In this document: piece after piece, positions 8,777 to 18,542 of the stretch
Layout of the letters: the number at the start of each line of letters is the position of its first letter
How positions within the stretch are numbered: position 1 is the stretch's first letter
Assembly: GCF_014190875.1 (NCBI RefSeq)
Contig: NZ_JACHVS010000002.1
Location: forward strand, 124,001 to 188,000
From: Paeniglutamicibacter cryotolerans
GTDB taxonomy: Bacteria; Actinomycetota; Actinomycetes; Actinomycetales; Micrococcaceae
DNA: 64,000 nt
Direction of reading: 5' to 3'
Made by a program: the position numbers and the translations under genes
Notes under the pieces: generated by a model
What the model saw: the letters and a program-made list of their open reading frames with translations, nothing else
Told to the model about the DNA's origin: nothing
Databases searched by the model: none

Positions 8777-10009
8777 ATGGCAACGGCAACCGAACGGGCA
8801 ATCCTGCATGTGGACATGGATGCCTTTTTCGTCTCCGTCGAACTGTTGACTAGGCCCGAGCTAAATGGCCGCCAAGTCATCGTGGGACACGCGGGGGAGC
8901 GCTCCGTGGTGCTTTCGGCCTCCTATGAATGCCGGGCACTGGGAGTGCGTTCGGCGATGCCGATGTCCCAGGCCATGCGGATGGCACCGCATGCCGTGGT
9001 GATCGAACCCAGCCAAGGGCTCTATCAGGAATTCTCACGTAGCATCATGGCCATTTTCAGGGAAATTACCCCGCTGGTGGAACAGCTCAGCGTCGACGAG
9101 GCATTCCTCGATGTCACCGGGAGCATGCGCCGGTTGGGTAGTCCGCGGGAGATCGGCGAACTCATTCGGCGCCGGATGCATGAGGAGCTGGGCTTGCCGG
9201 CAAGCGTGGGAATAGCCCGCAATAAATTCGTTGCCAAGATCGCCTCGACCCGGGCCAAGCCCGATGGGCTGCTGCTGATCGCCCCGGCGCGGACCGTGGA
9301 GTTCCTGCATACGCTTCCGGTCCGTGCGCTGTGGGGTGTCGGTGCCAAGACCGCACAGTCATTGCAGGAATCGGGGATCACCACGGTCGCGCAACTTGCC
9401 GCCCTGACGGAAAAGTCTTTGCAACGACGCTATGGGGCTTCGGGGACCCATCTTTTCGCGCTGGCCCATGGCATGGACGACCGGCCGGTGGAAGTAACCC
9501 GGGAAGAAAAGAGCATCGGTTCCGAGGAGACCTTCGCCGTGGATGTCTTCGACACCGAGGTGCTGAGACGGGAGATCCTGCGTCTGGCCCACAGGGTCTC
9601 GGCGCGGCTGCGTGCGTCCGGAAAGGAAGCGGGCACCGTGGTGCTGAAGTTGCGCTATGCAGACTTCACGACGCTCTCTCGCAGCAAACGCATCGACTAT
9701 CCCACCAGTGCCACCGGGGTCATTGCCAAGACCGCCCATGCGCTTCTACAGGGCTTGGGGGAGCGGCCGCAGGCCGTGCGGCTAGTCGGGGTACGTGCCG
9801 AAAAGCTGGAAAGCAGTGCTGGCGGGTATCAGCTGAGCATCGACGCGCAAGAAGACAACTGGCGCCAGGCCGAGCAGGCCGTGGACAGGATCCGTGAGCG
9901 TTTCCCGGCCGGCGCCCTGCGCCCCGCCTCCTTGGTCCGCCCCCTGCACGGAAACGTGCCAGATGGCCACCGATCCGATCCCGGATCCATCGGCACCGAG
10001 GCGGGCTGA
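8777..10009 (+). CDS. dinB: DNA polymerase IV (Y-family translesion polymerase)
   Basis: 410 aa. The palm-domain catalytic carboxylates are visible in ILHVDMDAFFVSVE and QLSVDEAFLDVTGS. The steric-gate neighbourhood, the thumb HhH region (LWGVGAKTAQSLQESGI) and the little-finger domain follow. It replicates past lesions and can extend misaligned ends. ATG at 8777 is preferred because of the -10 at 8764; in-frame starts at 8753, 8765 and 8768 would overlap that hexamer and have no ribosome binding site. No LexA-type GAAC-N4-GTTC box was seen upstream. Confidence 0.9.
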   Translation: MATATERAILHVDMDAFFVSVELLTRPELNGRQVIVGHAGERSVVLSASYECRALGVRSAMPMSQAMRMAPHAVVIEPSQGLYQEFSRSIMAIFREITPLVEQLSVDEAFLDVTGSMRRLGSPREIGELIRRRMHEELGLPASVGIARNKFVAKIASTRAKPDGLLLIAPARTVEFLHTLPVRALWGVGAKTAQSLQESGITTVAQLAALTEKSLQRRYGASGTHLFALAHGMDDRPVEVTREEKSIGSEETFAVDVFDTEVLRREILRLAHRVSARLRASGKEAGTVVLKLRYADFTTLSRSKRIDYPTSATGVIAKTAHALLQGLGERPQAVRLVGVRAEKLESSAGGYQLSIDAQEDNWRQAEQAVDRIRERFPAGALRPASLVRPLHGNVPDGHRSDPGSIGTEAG

Positions 10010-10266
10010 GAGGGTACCCGCTCAAGCCGGAACCCGGGCATGTCGGGGACATGGCGGTAAAGCGGCGACGCCCGGTAGCGGAAAGGATGAAAGTTCGTCC
10101 AAAAGGGGTGTCACAACACGTGGTGTCGACTATCTTCTGGAGGCAATCCGGGACTACTCTTGAGGTAAAGAATTGCCGGTGACCACGGGCGGGAACTTTT
10201 CGCTTGAGCCGGTCGTTCACCATGACAAGGGCGAGAGCCATAGCGCTGGATGAAAGGGAAGGGATC

Positions 10267-10635
10267 ATGCCGCTTTCCGAACACGAGCAACGACTTCTGG
10301 AGCAGCTGGAGAAGCAGCTTCATGAAGATCACCGCTTCGCCTCGAACATGAAATCAGCAGCCACTACCGGGGCGTACTCGACGCGCAATCTTGCGCTGGG
10401 TGCGCTGCTAGCAGTGGCGGGTGTCATCGTGCTGATCTGGAGCATCTCCAGCCAGCTGATCCCGGTGGGCGTGGTCGGCTTCGCGATCATGTTTGCCGGT
10501 GTCTATTTGGCACTGTCGCGCAAGGGGCGCGGACGCGAGAAGGCCCGCGGCGGAGCTTCTCCATCGGGGCCGCGTTCGAGTTTCATGACAGAGCTTGAAC
10601 ACAAGTGGGAACAGCGCAAACGAGAAGAGTCCTAA
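10267..10635 (+). CDS. DUF3040 membrane protein
   Basis: 122 aa. The N-terminus MPLSEHEQRLLEQLEKQL is the signature opening of the actinobacterial DUF3040 family. Two adjacent hydrophobic segments (about residues 39-59 and 61-80) are followed by a basic, charged tail. The function is unknown. The start is fixed by an AAGGGAAGGG purine run at 10254-10263 just upstream of the ATG. It sits between dinB and mraZ and has its own terminator. Confidence 0.82.
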   Translation: MPLSEHEQRLLEQLEKQLHEDHRFASNMKSAATTGAYSTRNLALGALLAVAGVIVLIWSISSQLIPVGVVGFAIMFAGVYLALSRKGRGREKARGGASPSGPRSSFMTELEHKWEQRKREES

Positions 10636-10693
10636 GCCGAGTTCAACCCCGGAACTCGTTCCGGAAAATGCAAGCGGTCTTGGCCTCTTGTCT

Positions 10694-10717
10694 GCCCCAC
10701 CTAGGTGGGGCTTTTTT
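10694..10717 (+). terminator. Rho-independent terminator after the DUF3040 gene
   Basis: GCCCCACCTAGGTGGGGC is a compact palindromic hairpin followed directly by seven T residues. Confidence 0.92.
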
Positions 10718-11095
10718 TATGCCCAAGCCCGCATCCCGGTCCGTTAGGCAATGTCCGTAGTCGACGCGCTGAATATAACCATGGAATTTGAAAAATATGC
10801 CACTTGGTTCGGAGGAGCTCCGTGGCCTTGGGGCGTCCCGGCGTCGTGAACCGTGCCGCGCGGATCCTCCACTTCGCCCTCACTTTTTCCTCCACTTCAG
10901 ACCCCAATCAGCCATAGTGGTGCCATTTGTGCCCGATTTTGTGCTGGAAGTCACCAGATTTGGCCCCGATTTCTCTCGTTTTTCCCCCGTGAGGCACTGG
11001 GATTCATAAATCCCTCCACTGGCCTCTCTGCCTTCCCACCAGTGGTTTTCGGGGAAAGTCGGGCCATTCCCGGGGAAGGGAAGTGGGCAGTGTCG
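10718..11095. other. non-coding stretch upstream of mraZ
   Basis: This 378-base stretch contains no supported gene. It is more AT-rich than its surroundings near 10770-10800. It contains CTCCAC, the reverse complement of the mraZ-box unit GTGGAG, at 10867-10872, 10890-10895 and 11014-11019. I see no convincing small RNA or riboswitch. Confidence 0.5.
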
Positions 11096-11151
11096 TTGAC
11101 AGTGGAGGGTTGTGGAGTAAAGTGGAGCGAAAGAGAGGGAATCGGGTGGAG
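11096..11151 (+). promoter_or_regulatory. mraZ promoter with overlapping MraZ box
   Basis: A perfect -35 TTGACA (11096-11101) is separated by 16 bp from TAAAGT (11118-11123), a plausible -10. GTGGAG repeats lie at 11102, 11112 and 11122, exactly 10 bp apart, with a further out-of-phase copy at 11146-11151. Three phased repeats with 4-nt spacers are the known form of the MraZ autoregulatory operator; here they fill the spacer and -10, so bound MraZ would block RNA polymerase. Confidence 0.8.
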
Positions 11152-11179
11152 TTGCCCTTCAAACGGGAAGGCGGTGCGT

Positions 11180-11608
11180 GTGTTCCTAGGAACGTATACG
11201 CCGCGACTCGATGAAAAGGGACGACTAATTCTCCCGGCCAAATACCGTGATGAACTATCCAATGGGTTGGTCCTGACCAGGGGCCAGGAGCGTTGCATCT
11301 ACGTCTTCAGCCAACGTCAATTCGAGAAGTTGCATGAGCAAATCAGCCAAGCACCGCTCTCTTCTCGACAGGCTAGGGACTATGCCCGCGTTTTCCTCTC
11401 GGGGGCTTCGGATGAAATGCCAGATAAGCAAGGCCGCGTCACCATTCCAGCGGCCTTGCGCACCTATGCCGGACTGGACCGCGAGGTAACGGTTATCGGT
11501 GCAGGTACCAGGGTTGAAATCTGGGATACCCCCGCTTGGAACTCGTATTTGGAAGAGCAGGAAAACCTGTTCTCCGAAACCGATGACGAATTGCTTTCAG
11601 GTATCTAA
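11180..11608 (+). CDS. mraZ: transcriptional regulator MraZ
   Basis: 142 aa with two SpoVT/AbrB-like swapped-hairpin repeats: [20 protein letters not shown] at the N-terminus and [16 protein letters not shown] in the second half. MraZ forms a ring-shaped oligomer that binds its own promoter and represses the division/cell-wall operon. The GTG at 11180 gives the canonical N-terminus VFLGTYTPR. Further upstream in-frame starts would add a long Ser/Pro-rich tail that overlaps the operator. Confidence 0.95.
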   Translation: MFLGTYTPRLDEKGRLILPAKYRDELSNGLVLTRGQERCIYVFSQRQFEKLHEQISQAPLSSRQARDYARVFLSGASDEMPDKQGRVTIPAALRTYAGLDREVTVIGAGTRVEIWDTPAWNSYLEEQENLFSETDDELLSGI

Positions 11609-11781
11609 CGGAGTTGTCATCCGTCGGATATCCGGCGTTGGCTTGGATCAGGTCTCCAGCCGCCCGAACGGGATTCATCCTGGCTCAACTTCCCCTGAGC
11701 CAGGCGGAAACCGTCGGGTCGGAGGGGGACCTGGCTCAAGCAGGCCAAATGACCAGTGTGAACACTTATGAAAGGGACCCG

Positions 11782-12777
11782 GTGAATACAGACGGCGCCG
11801 CTGAGCGACCCGCCTCGGAACGTCATGTCCCGGTACTACTTGAGCGGTGCATCGGTCTCCTGACGCCGGGTATCGAAGCAGGCATCGCGGCTAGGGGCCG
11901 CGCTGTCGTCGTCGACTGCACATTGGGCATGGGCGGACACTCCGAAGCCATGCTGGAACGCTTCCCGGAGCTGCACCTGATCGGTCTCGACCGCGACGAA
12001 CAGGCTCACAAGCTGGCCGGTGCTCGGCTCGAGCGATTCGCCGCCCGGACGGACCTCGTCCATGCCGTCTATGACGAAATCGCGGATGTCGTTGCAGACC
12101 TCGGGTTCGATGGCGTCGACGGGGTACTTTTCGATCTGGGCGTTTCGTCGCTTCAGCTCGATGAACGCGAACGTGGTTTCGCCTATTCCTACGACGCACC
12201 GTTGGACATGCGCATGGACACCTCCACCGGCCCCACCGCTGCCGATGTCGTCAACAACTATTCCGAAGCCGAACTGGTGCGCATCATCCGCACCTGGGGC
12301 GAGGAGAAGTTCGCCGGACGGATTGCCTCGGCCATTGTCGCTGCGCGGGACGCCGCACCGTTGAGCACCACCGGCGAACTGGTGGCAGCGATCCGCTCCG
12401 TGGTGCCGGCAGCCGCTGCACGCACCGGTGGGCATCCGGCCAAGCGAACCTTCCAGGCCCTGCGCATTGAGGTCAATGAGGAACTCGACGTACTCGACCG
12501 GGCCATCCCCGCGGCGATGGGTGCGCTGAACCTCGGCGGACGTGTCGTGGTGATGAGTTACCACTCGCTGGAAGACAAGGTCACCAAGCGGCATTTCGCC
12601 GCAGGTTCCAGATCGTCGGCTCCCGTCGGCTTCCCCGTGGAGCTTGAGGAGCACAAGGCCCAGTTCAAGACGCTGACCCGGGGAACCGAGAAGCCGACGG
12701 ACCGGGAAATTGCTGAAAACCCCCGAGCCGCGTCAGCCAAGCTGCGCGCGGTGGAACGCATTCTGAAAAGGAGCTGA
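11782..12777 (+). CDS. rsmH: 16S rRNA (cytosine-1402-N4) methyltransferase
   Basis: 331 aa (mraW family). It methylates C1402 in the ribosomal P site using S-adenosylmethionine. Visible motifs are [13 protein letters not shown], the SAM-binding [11 protein letters not shown], and [16 protein letters not shown] near the active site. GTG at 11782 is chosen because AAAGGGA (11771-11777) lies 4 nt upstream; an ATG at 11749 and GTG at 11758 are alternatives lacking a good ribosome binding site. The TGA overlaps the downstream ATG. Confidence 0.94.
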   Translation: MNTDGAAERPASERHVPVLLERCIGLLTPGIEAGIAARGRAVVVDCTLGMGGHSEAMLERFPELHLIGLDRDEQAHKLAGARLERFAARTDLVHAVYDEIADVVADLGFDGVDGVLFDLGVSSLQLDERERGFAYSYDAPLDMRMDTSTGPTAADVVNNYSEAELVRIIRTWGEEKFAGRIASAIVAARDAAPLSTTGELVAAIRSVVPAAAARTGGHPAKRTFQALRIEVNEELDVLDRAIPAAMGALNLGGRVVVMSYHSLEDKVTKRHFAAGSRSSAPVGFPVELEEHKAQFKTLTRGTEKPTDREIAENPRAASAKLRAVERILKRS

Positions 12778-12779
12778 TG

Positions 12780-13490
12780 ATGAGCACTAGGACACCAACG
12801 CAGGAGAAGTCACACATCTATGACTCGACCTCTGGTGCCAATGCGCTCAAAATAGCTCCTATCCCGGCGCATGTGCCGGAGCAGCAGGAACCCAAAAGGC
12901 GCATCACGCTCTCCATTGTTCCCGGTCTGGCCAGGCGCCGCCGAGTGCCCTTCATGTTGTTGATTGCTGGGATCATGCTTGCCGCAGTCATCGGAATGCT
13001 GGTGTTGAACATCTCCATGGCCAACGGCCAGTACTCCGTCGTGGGCTTCAAGGGGCAGGAACGTTCGCTCTCGCAGGAAAACGAGGCCCTGCGCCAGGAA
13101 GTCAACTTCCTCCAGGCCCCGCAGAACGTTGCCAAGAAGGCGGCCAAGCTGGGGATGGTGGAACCGGGCGTTCCCGCAGCCATCGATCTGGCCACCGGAA
13201 AAGTCACCGGAAAGGCGACTCCCGCGAAAAAGGGAGAATCCGAAAAGCTACTGATCAAGGCACCTTCGAAGCCAAAAAATGAGGTCACAGCACCGCATCG
13301 ATCCACCGCGGCGACACAGCAGCAGCAAACCGTCCCGGCGCAGCCCTCCACCGCTGGCAACCAGCAGGAGGGCACAACGGCTCCCGAAGAAGCAGTGCGC
13401 ACCGGAACCGGCACGCGCCCTGCCTTCACAGCCGAGGAACTCAACGGTGGAACGATTCCGGCACCCACGGTTCGCACATCTGGCAACTAG
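12780..13490 (+). CDS. ftsL: FtsL-like cell division protein
   Basis: 236 aa bitopic protein. A basic cytoplasmic N-terminal region (~55 residues) precedes one membrane segment (VPFMLLIAGIMLAAVIGMLV) and a short coiled-coil (QERSLSQENEALRQEVNFLQ). A long Pro/Thr/Gln-rich extracytoplasmic tail of ~120 residues follows. Position between rsmH and ftsI, plus one membrane segment and a coiled coil, identify it as FtsL, the partner of FtsQ/FtsB that activates FtsW-FtsI. The sequence itself is poorly conserved. ATG at 12780 is 7 nt from AAAGGAG; the ATG at 12777 would overlap the rsmH stop. Confidence 0.8.
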   Translation: MSTRTPTQEKSHIYDSTSGANALKIAPIPAHVPEQQEPKRRITLSIVPGLARRRRVPFMLLIAGIMLAAVIGMLVLNISMANGQYSVVGFKGQERSLSQENEALRQEVNFLQAPQNVAKKAAKLGMVEPGVPAAIDLATGKVTGKATPAKKGESEKLLIKAPSKPKNEVTAPHRSTAATQQQQTVPAQPSTAGNQQEGTTAPEEAVRTGTGTRPAFTAEELNGGTIPAPTVRTSGN

Positions 13491-13544
13491 TTTGCCCATG
13501 TAGGGTGTGCAGGATCGACCACGATGGCATGAGCTGAGGAACAG

Positions 13545-15401
13545 ATGAACAAGACGCCCGCGACAGGGAAAGCCCAAGCGCCGGGCGGAGCGGGCACCAG
13601 CGGCAACCTCCGCTTGTTCATTGCCCTGCTGCTCTCCCTGCTATTGCTTGTGACCCTCGGCGGACGGCTGTTCTACATCCAGGGCATGGACCCGCAGGGG
13701 GTCGCGGCAGAGGCAGTCAAAAACCGGACGAAGGAAGTATCCATCGAGCCCAGGCGCGGACAGATTCTGGACGCCAATGGCACAATCCTGGCCACCAGCG
13801 TCGACCGGTACGACCTGGTCATCAGCCAGAAGGACCTTGCCTCGGAGATCGCGAAGTCCACGACGGAAACCTACCCGCGCAAGAATCCGGAGACGGGCAA
13901 GCGCGAGCGCATCACCGTGGACCAGGCCGTCGCGGAGCTCTCCCAGATCCTTGGCCTGGATGAGGCGATGGTGAAGGAATCCGTCGTCGGGGTCGAAGGC
14001 GCCGAAAAGAAGACCTACTCGGTCATTGCGAAGTCCGTGACACCCGAAATGCGCAACGCCGCCATGGAGGTGAGCCTGCCGGCGATGAACGGCATGCTGC
14101 TCAGCGAACGGCAGTACCCCAACGGCGTGGTCGCCGGACCGCTGCTCGGTTTCATGGATTCCGAGGGCAAGGGCGCCGAAGGGCTGGAACTCTCGCAGGA
14201 AGCCAAGCTGGCCGGAACGGCGGGCAAGAAGAAGTACGAGGCCGGTGGCGACGGCATCCGCATCCCGATCGCCACCAACGAGGAAATCCCGGTGCAGGAC
14301 GGCCAGAGCGTCCGCCTGACCATCAACACTGACATCCAGTACGTGGCGCAGGAGGCCGTGGCTAAAAAAGCCAAGGAATTCAAGGCTGAGTGGGTCAATG
14401 CAACGGTCTTGAACCTCAAGACCGGGGAGATCATCGCCCTGGGCGACTCGAAGTCGATGGATCCCAATGACCCCGGTGCCACCGATGCCGAATCCCGGAC
14501 TTCCACCACACTGACCCAGGCTTTCGAACCTGGATCCACCGGCAAGGTGGCAACGTTCGCCGCGGCGCTGGAGGAGGGCGTCATTAAGCCCACCGACCAG
14601 TTCAAGGTGGCCAACTCGCTGCGCATCAACGGCGAAACCATCAACGACTCGTTGAAGCACTCCACCTTCGAGATGACGGCGGCGGGCATCTTTGCCCGCT
14701 CGTACAACACCGGCACGGTGATGGTGGGCAACAAGCTGGAGAACAAGGTCCGCGAAGACTACATGCGCAAGCTCGGCATCGGTGCCCCCATCGACCTGGG
14801 CGTCAGCGGCTTCAACAAGGGAATCCTGGCCCCGTCGAGCGACTGGGAGCGCCGCCAGCAGTACAACATCATGTTTGGCCAGGGTTACACGCAGACGGCC
14901 CTGCATACGGCGAAGATCTTCCAGACCGTCGCCAACGGAGGCGTGCAGATGGAACCGAGCCTCATCGACGCCTACATCGACGCGGACGGAACCGAGCACA
15001 AGGTCCCCGAGGCGAAGCCCAAACGCGTTTTCTCCAAGAAGACATCCGATGAAATGCTGCGGATGATGGAAACGGTGGTGCAGGAGGGCACCGGCAAGAA
15101 GATGGCCATTGAGGGCTACCGCGTGGGCGGCAAGTCCGGCACGGCGCAGGCCGCCGGTCCCACCGGAAAGTACGATGGATACACCAGCTCCTTCGCCGGG
15201 GTCGCCCCGCTGGATGACCCGCAATTCGTCGTGGTGGTCACCATGCACCGGCCCAAGGGCAACTGGAAGTCTTGGAGCGTGGGGGATACCTTCACCGAGA
15301 TCATGAGCAAGACCCTGAATACCTACAATGTTCCGCCCAGCAAGTCCAAGCCCAATGGCTATAACGTCTTCGTGGGAACCGATCAACAGAAATCCTGGTA
15401 A
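13545..15401 (+). CDS. ftsI: peptidoglycan D,D-transpeptidase FtsI / PBP (class B)
   Basis: 618 aa. An N-terminal membrane anchor (LRLFIALLLSLLLLVTLGG) is followed by the PBP dimerisation domain and the transpeptidase domain. Active-site motifs are all present: SxxK at Ser331 (STGK), SxN at Ser386-Asn388 (SYN) and KSGT from Lys530. It crosslinks septal peptidoglycan with FtsW. The stop codon overlaps the first base of the murE ATG. Confidence 0.95.
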   Translation: MNKTPATGKAQAPGGAGTSGNLRLFIALLLSLLLLVTLGGRLFYIQGMDPQGVAAEAVKNRTKEVSIEPRRGQILDANGTILATSVDRYDLVISQKDLASEIAKSTTETYPRKNPETGKRERITVDQAVAELSQILGLDEAMVKESVVGVEGAEKKTYSVIAKSVTPEMRNAAMEVSLPAMNGMLLSERQYPNGVVAGPLLGFMDSEGKGAEGLELSQEAKLAGTAGKKKYEAGGDGIRIPIATNEEIPVQDGQSVRLTINTDIQYVAQEAVAKKAKEFKAEWVNATVLNLKTGEIIALGDSKSMDPNDPGATDAESRTSTTLTQAFEPGSTGKVATFAAALEEGVIKPTDQFKVANSLRINGETINDSLKHSTFEMTAAGIFARSYNTGTVMVGNKLENKVREDYMRKLGIGAPIDLGVSGFNKGILAPSSDWERRQQYNIMFGQGYTQTALHTAKIFQTVANGGVQMEPSLIDAYIDADGTEHKVPEAKPKRVFSKKTSDEMLRMMETVVQEGTGKKMAIEGYRVGGKSGTAQAAGPTGKYDGYTSSFAGVAPLDDPQFVVVVTMHRPKGNWKSWSVGDTFTEIMSKTLNTYNVPPSKSKPNGYNVFVGTDQQKSW

Positions 15402-17047
15402 TGCCTGCACCACTGACTCCGCGACAAGCGGAGCAAGTCCTCCGTCCGAGCTCCACCGTACCGGTCCGCCTCGCGGACCTGGCCCTCGCCGTGAAGGCCC
15501 AGGGCCGGGCGGCGCATATCCTGAACGACATCAGCACCAGCGCGGTCACCGGGTTGTGCCTGGATTCCCGTGCCGTGCTCCCGGGAGACCTCTACGCGGC
15601 AGTGCCCGGAGCCAACCGGCATGGTTCGGAGTTCTCGGCCGCCGCCGCGGCGGCCGGTGCCTCGGCGATCCTCACCGACGCCGCGGGCGAGCCGATGGCA
15701 GCAGCCACCGGGCTGCCGGTGCTGGTGATCGATGACGTCCGCGAGGACATTGGGCTGCTGGCGGCCGCCGTCTACGGAACCCGCGAGCGTTCCCCACGGC
15801 TCTTCGGGCTCACCGGAACCAACGGCAAAACCACGACGACCTACCTGATCCGGTCGATCCTCGCAGCGCTTGGTGAAACCACCGGGCTCATCGGAACCAT
15901 CGAGATCGTTGCCGGGGAAACCCGGATCCCCAGTATTCTCACCACTCCAGAGGCACCTCAACTGCACGGACTGATGGCCCGCATGGCCGGGCTCGGCATC
16001 GGTGCCGCAGTGATGGAGGTCTCATCCCACTCGCTGTCCTACCGCCGTGTTGACGGGCTGCGCTTTGCCGTCTCCGGCTTCACCAACCTCACCCAGGACC
16101 ACCTGGACCTGCACGGCGACATGGAAGACTACTACGCCACCAAGGCGTCCCTATTCGCCCCCGAACGCAGCGAACGAGCCGTGATCACCGTCGATGACGC
16201 ATGGGGCGCGCGCTTGGCCGCGGAGTGCGGAGACCGTGCCCTGACGCTTTCGACCACCGGGGACCCCGATGCCGCCGCGCAGTGGTCTGTCGCCGCTGTA
16301 CGCCCAGACGGGCTGGGGCATGCCTTTGAACTACGTGGTCCCGGCAGCACGCTGCTGCGTGCCCGGACCGGCCTGCCCGGGGACTTCAACATCGCCAACG
16401 CCGCCTTGGCGGTGCTGATGGTGCTTGCCTCGGGCGTCGACCCGGCGGTGCTGCAGCATGCGCTGGACACGGCCGATCCGCTCACCGTGGAGGTCCCCGG
16501 ACGGATGCAGGTCATCTGCCGGGAGCCGGCCGCGATTGTTGACTTTGCTCACAACCCGGATGCCCTGGCCCGCGCCCTGGAATCGGTCCGCAGCACCATC
16601 CAGGGCTCGAGGGTCATCGTCGTCTTCGGCGCCACCGGACAGCGCGATGCCACGAAACGTCCGATCATGGGGGCCATCGCGGCCCGCCATGCGGACATCG
16701 TCATCGTCAGCGACGATGACCCGCACGACGAGGAGCCCGCGGGCATCCGCGAGGCCGTTGCCGCCGGGGCCCGCGCCGCCATTGCGGCCGAGGGCCTGAG
16801 CAGCACCGTCATGATTGAGTACCCGCGCGCCGCCGCCATCGCCAAGGCAGCCGCCCTGGCCACTGTGGCGGACACCATTCTGGTGGCCGGGCGGGGACAT
16901 GAAATCTGGCAGGAGGTCAAGGGCGTGAATCTGGCCCTCGACGACCGTGAGGAGCTGCGCGCGGCCCTGATCGCCAACGGGTTCACCGTGGCGCCGGGCA
17001 CCGCCCCAGAGCCGAACGATTCCACGACAGAGGGGACCGAGGGGTAA
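15401..17047 (+). CDS. murE: UDP-MurNAc-tripeptide synthetase MurE
   Basis: 548 aa cytoplasmic Mur ligase adding the third stem-peptide residue to UDP-MurNAc-L-Ala-D-Glu. The ATP loop is GLTGTNGKTTT with Lys143. The residue-3 specificity motif, DNPR in meso-diaminopimelate enzymes, reads DDPH at residues 439-442; the missing Arg suggests L-lysine as substrate, as in Arthrobacter-type walls. It begins 1 nt inside the ftsI stop (TAATG), so translation is probably coupled. Confidence 0.94.
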   Translation: MPAPLTPRQAEQVLRPSSTVPVRLADLALAVKAQGRAAHILNDISTSAVTGLCLDSRAVLPGDLYAAVPGANRHGSEFSAAAAAAGASAILTDAAGEPMAAATGLPVLVIDDVREDIGLLAAAVYGTRERSPRLFGLTGTNGKTTTTYLIRSILAALGETTGLIGTIEIVAGETRIPSILTTPEAPQLHGLMARMAGLGIGAAVMEVSSHSLSYRRVDGLRFAVSGFTNLTQDHLDLHGDMEDYYATKASLFAPERSERAVITVDDAWGARLAAECGDRALTLSTTGDPDAAAQWSVAAVRPDGLGHAFELRGPGSTLLRARTGLPGDFNIANAALAVLMVLASGVDPAVLQHALDTADPLTVEVPGRMQVICREPAAIVDFAHNPDALARALESVRSTIQGSRVIVVFGATGQRDATKRPIMGAIAARHADIVIVSDDDPHDEEPAGIREAVAAGARAAIAAEGLSSTVMIEYPRAAAIAKAAALATVADTILVAGRGHEIWQEVKGVNLALDDREELRAALIANGFTVAPGTAPEPNDSTTEGTEG

Positions 17048-17060
17048 AGTCCTCATTGCC

Positions 17061-18542
17061 ATGATTGATCTAAATACCGCCGAAATTTCCGCCATCACGG
17101 GCGGCCGACCCACTTCGACGGCCCCCGGCGATCAGACGATCCTGGGCGTCGCCACGGACTCGCGTGAATGCGCGCCAGGCTGGCTTTTCGTTGCCAAGCC
17201 CGGCGAGTCCTCGGACGGCCACCACTTCATCGACACGGCCCTCGCCGCAGGCGCCGTGCTGGCCCTTGCCGAACGCGAAACCACCGACGCCAACGGCCTC
17301 GTGCACCCGGCGATCATCGTCAAGGACGCAGTCATCGCCATGGGCCGGATCGCCGCCCACGTGGTGAGCGTGCTCAAGGAGCGCAACTCGATGCGCGTCA
17401 TCGGCATTACCGGATCTGCCGGCAAGACCACTACCAAGGACCTGCTGGCGACCATTCTGGCCACCGACGGCGAGACCGTTGCCCCGGTGGGGTCCTATAA
17501 CGGCGAGGTCGGCGTCCCATTGACGGTCTTCCGCGCCACCGAATCCACCAAGTACCTCGTCGTGGAGATGGGGGCCACAGGCATCGGCCACATCGAGTAC
17601 CTCGGTGCGATGGTCCGGCCCGAGATCGGCGTGGTGCTCTGCGTCGGCAGCGCGCACGCCGGCGAGTTCGGCTCCCCGGAAAACACGGCTCGAGCCAAGG
17701 GCGAGCTCGTCGAGGCCCTTGACGCCTCCGGCGTCGCCATCCTCAACCAGGACGACGGAATCGTCGCGGCCATGGCCGCGCGTTCGGCGGCACCGGTGCT
17801 GGGATTCGGCGTCGACTACTCGCAGCACGGCGGGACGGCCCCGGGCATCAGCGCCTCTTCGGTGTTCGTGAACGCCCAGGGTCACCCCGAATTCGACTTG
17901 TCCTTCCCCGGCGGCGAAATGCACCACGTACGCGCCGGCCTCATCGGACACCACCACGTCTCCAACCTGTTGGCGGCGGCTGCGGCGGCCTTTGCCGCCG
18001 GCATCGCCCCGTCGGTGATCGCCCAGGCGCTCATCGACCTGGGTCCGGGCAGCCGCTGGCGCATGGAACGCACCGAGCGTACCGACGGCGTGACCATCAT
18101 CAACGACGCCTACAACGCCAACCCGCAGTCGATGCGGGCCGCGCTGCGCGCACTGGCCGAGCTGGGGTTGCCCAACGCGGACGGTGTGGCACGCCGGACC
18201 TGGGCGGTCCTCGGGGAAATGCTCGAGCTCGGCAGTGAATCGATCTTCGAACACGACCTGCTCGGCCGGGCCGCGGTCCGGTTGAACATCAAGAAGCTTC
18301 TCGTGGTGGGCCGGGGCGCCAAGCCCGCCTACAATTCGGCCGTCCTGGAGGGCAGCTGGGGTGACGAAGCCTATTACGTGGAAAACGACGTACAGGCAGA
18401 GGCCATGCTGCGCGAACACCTCGAACCCGGCGACATCGTGCTTTTCAAGTCCTCCAACGGGGCCGGCCTGCGGTTCCTGGGCGATCGGATAGCTTCACAA
18501 AACAGCGGCAGCAATGCCGCAAAGGAGGAATCCACCCAGTGA
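17061..18542 (+). CDS. murF: UDP-MurNAc-tripeptide--D-Ala-D-Ala ligase
   Basis: 493 aa. It adds D-Ala-D-Ala to the UDP-MurNAc tripeptide, the last cytoplasmic step on the pentapeptide. The ATP loop [12 protein letters not shown] carries Lys122, and [15 protein letters not shown] is the family's conserved motif near the adenine site. Its stop overlaps the GTG of mraY (GTGA), a 4-bp overlap typical of coupled translation. Confidence 0.95.
   Translation: MIDLNTAEISAITGGRPTSTAPGDQTILGVATDSRECAPGWLFVAKPGESSDGHHFIDTALAAGAVLALAERETTDANGLVHPAIIVKDAVIAMGRIAAHVVSVLKERNSMRVIGITGSAGKTTTKDLLATILATDGETVAPVGSYNGEVGVPLTVFRATESTKYLVVEMGATGIGHIEYLGAMVRPEIGVVLCVGSAHAGEFGSPENTARAKGELVEALDASGVAILNQDDGIVAAMAARSAAPVLGFGVDYSQHGGTAPGISASSVFVNAQGHPEFDLSFPGGEMHHVRAGLIGHHHVSNLLAAAAAAFAAGIAPSVIAQALIDLGPGSRWRMERTERTDGVTIINDAYNANPQSMRAALRALAELGLPNADGVARRTWAVLGEMLELGSESIFEHDLLGRAAVRLNIKKLLVVGRGAKPAYNSAVLEGSWGDEAYYVENDVQAEAMLREHLEPGDIVLFKSSNGAGLRFLGDRIASQNSGSNAAKEESTQ

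Noticed and set aside
13641..15413. 590-codon open frame antisense to ftsI
   Set aside because: ftsI has complete catalytic motifs in the other strand; the antisense product matches nothing recognisable.
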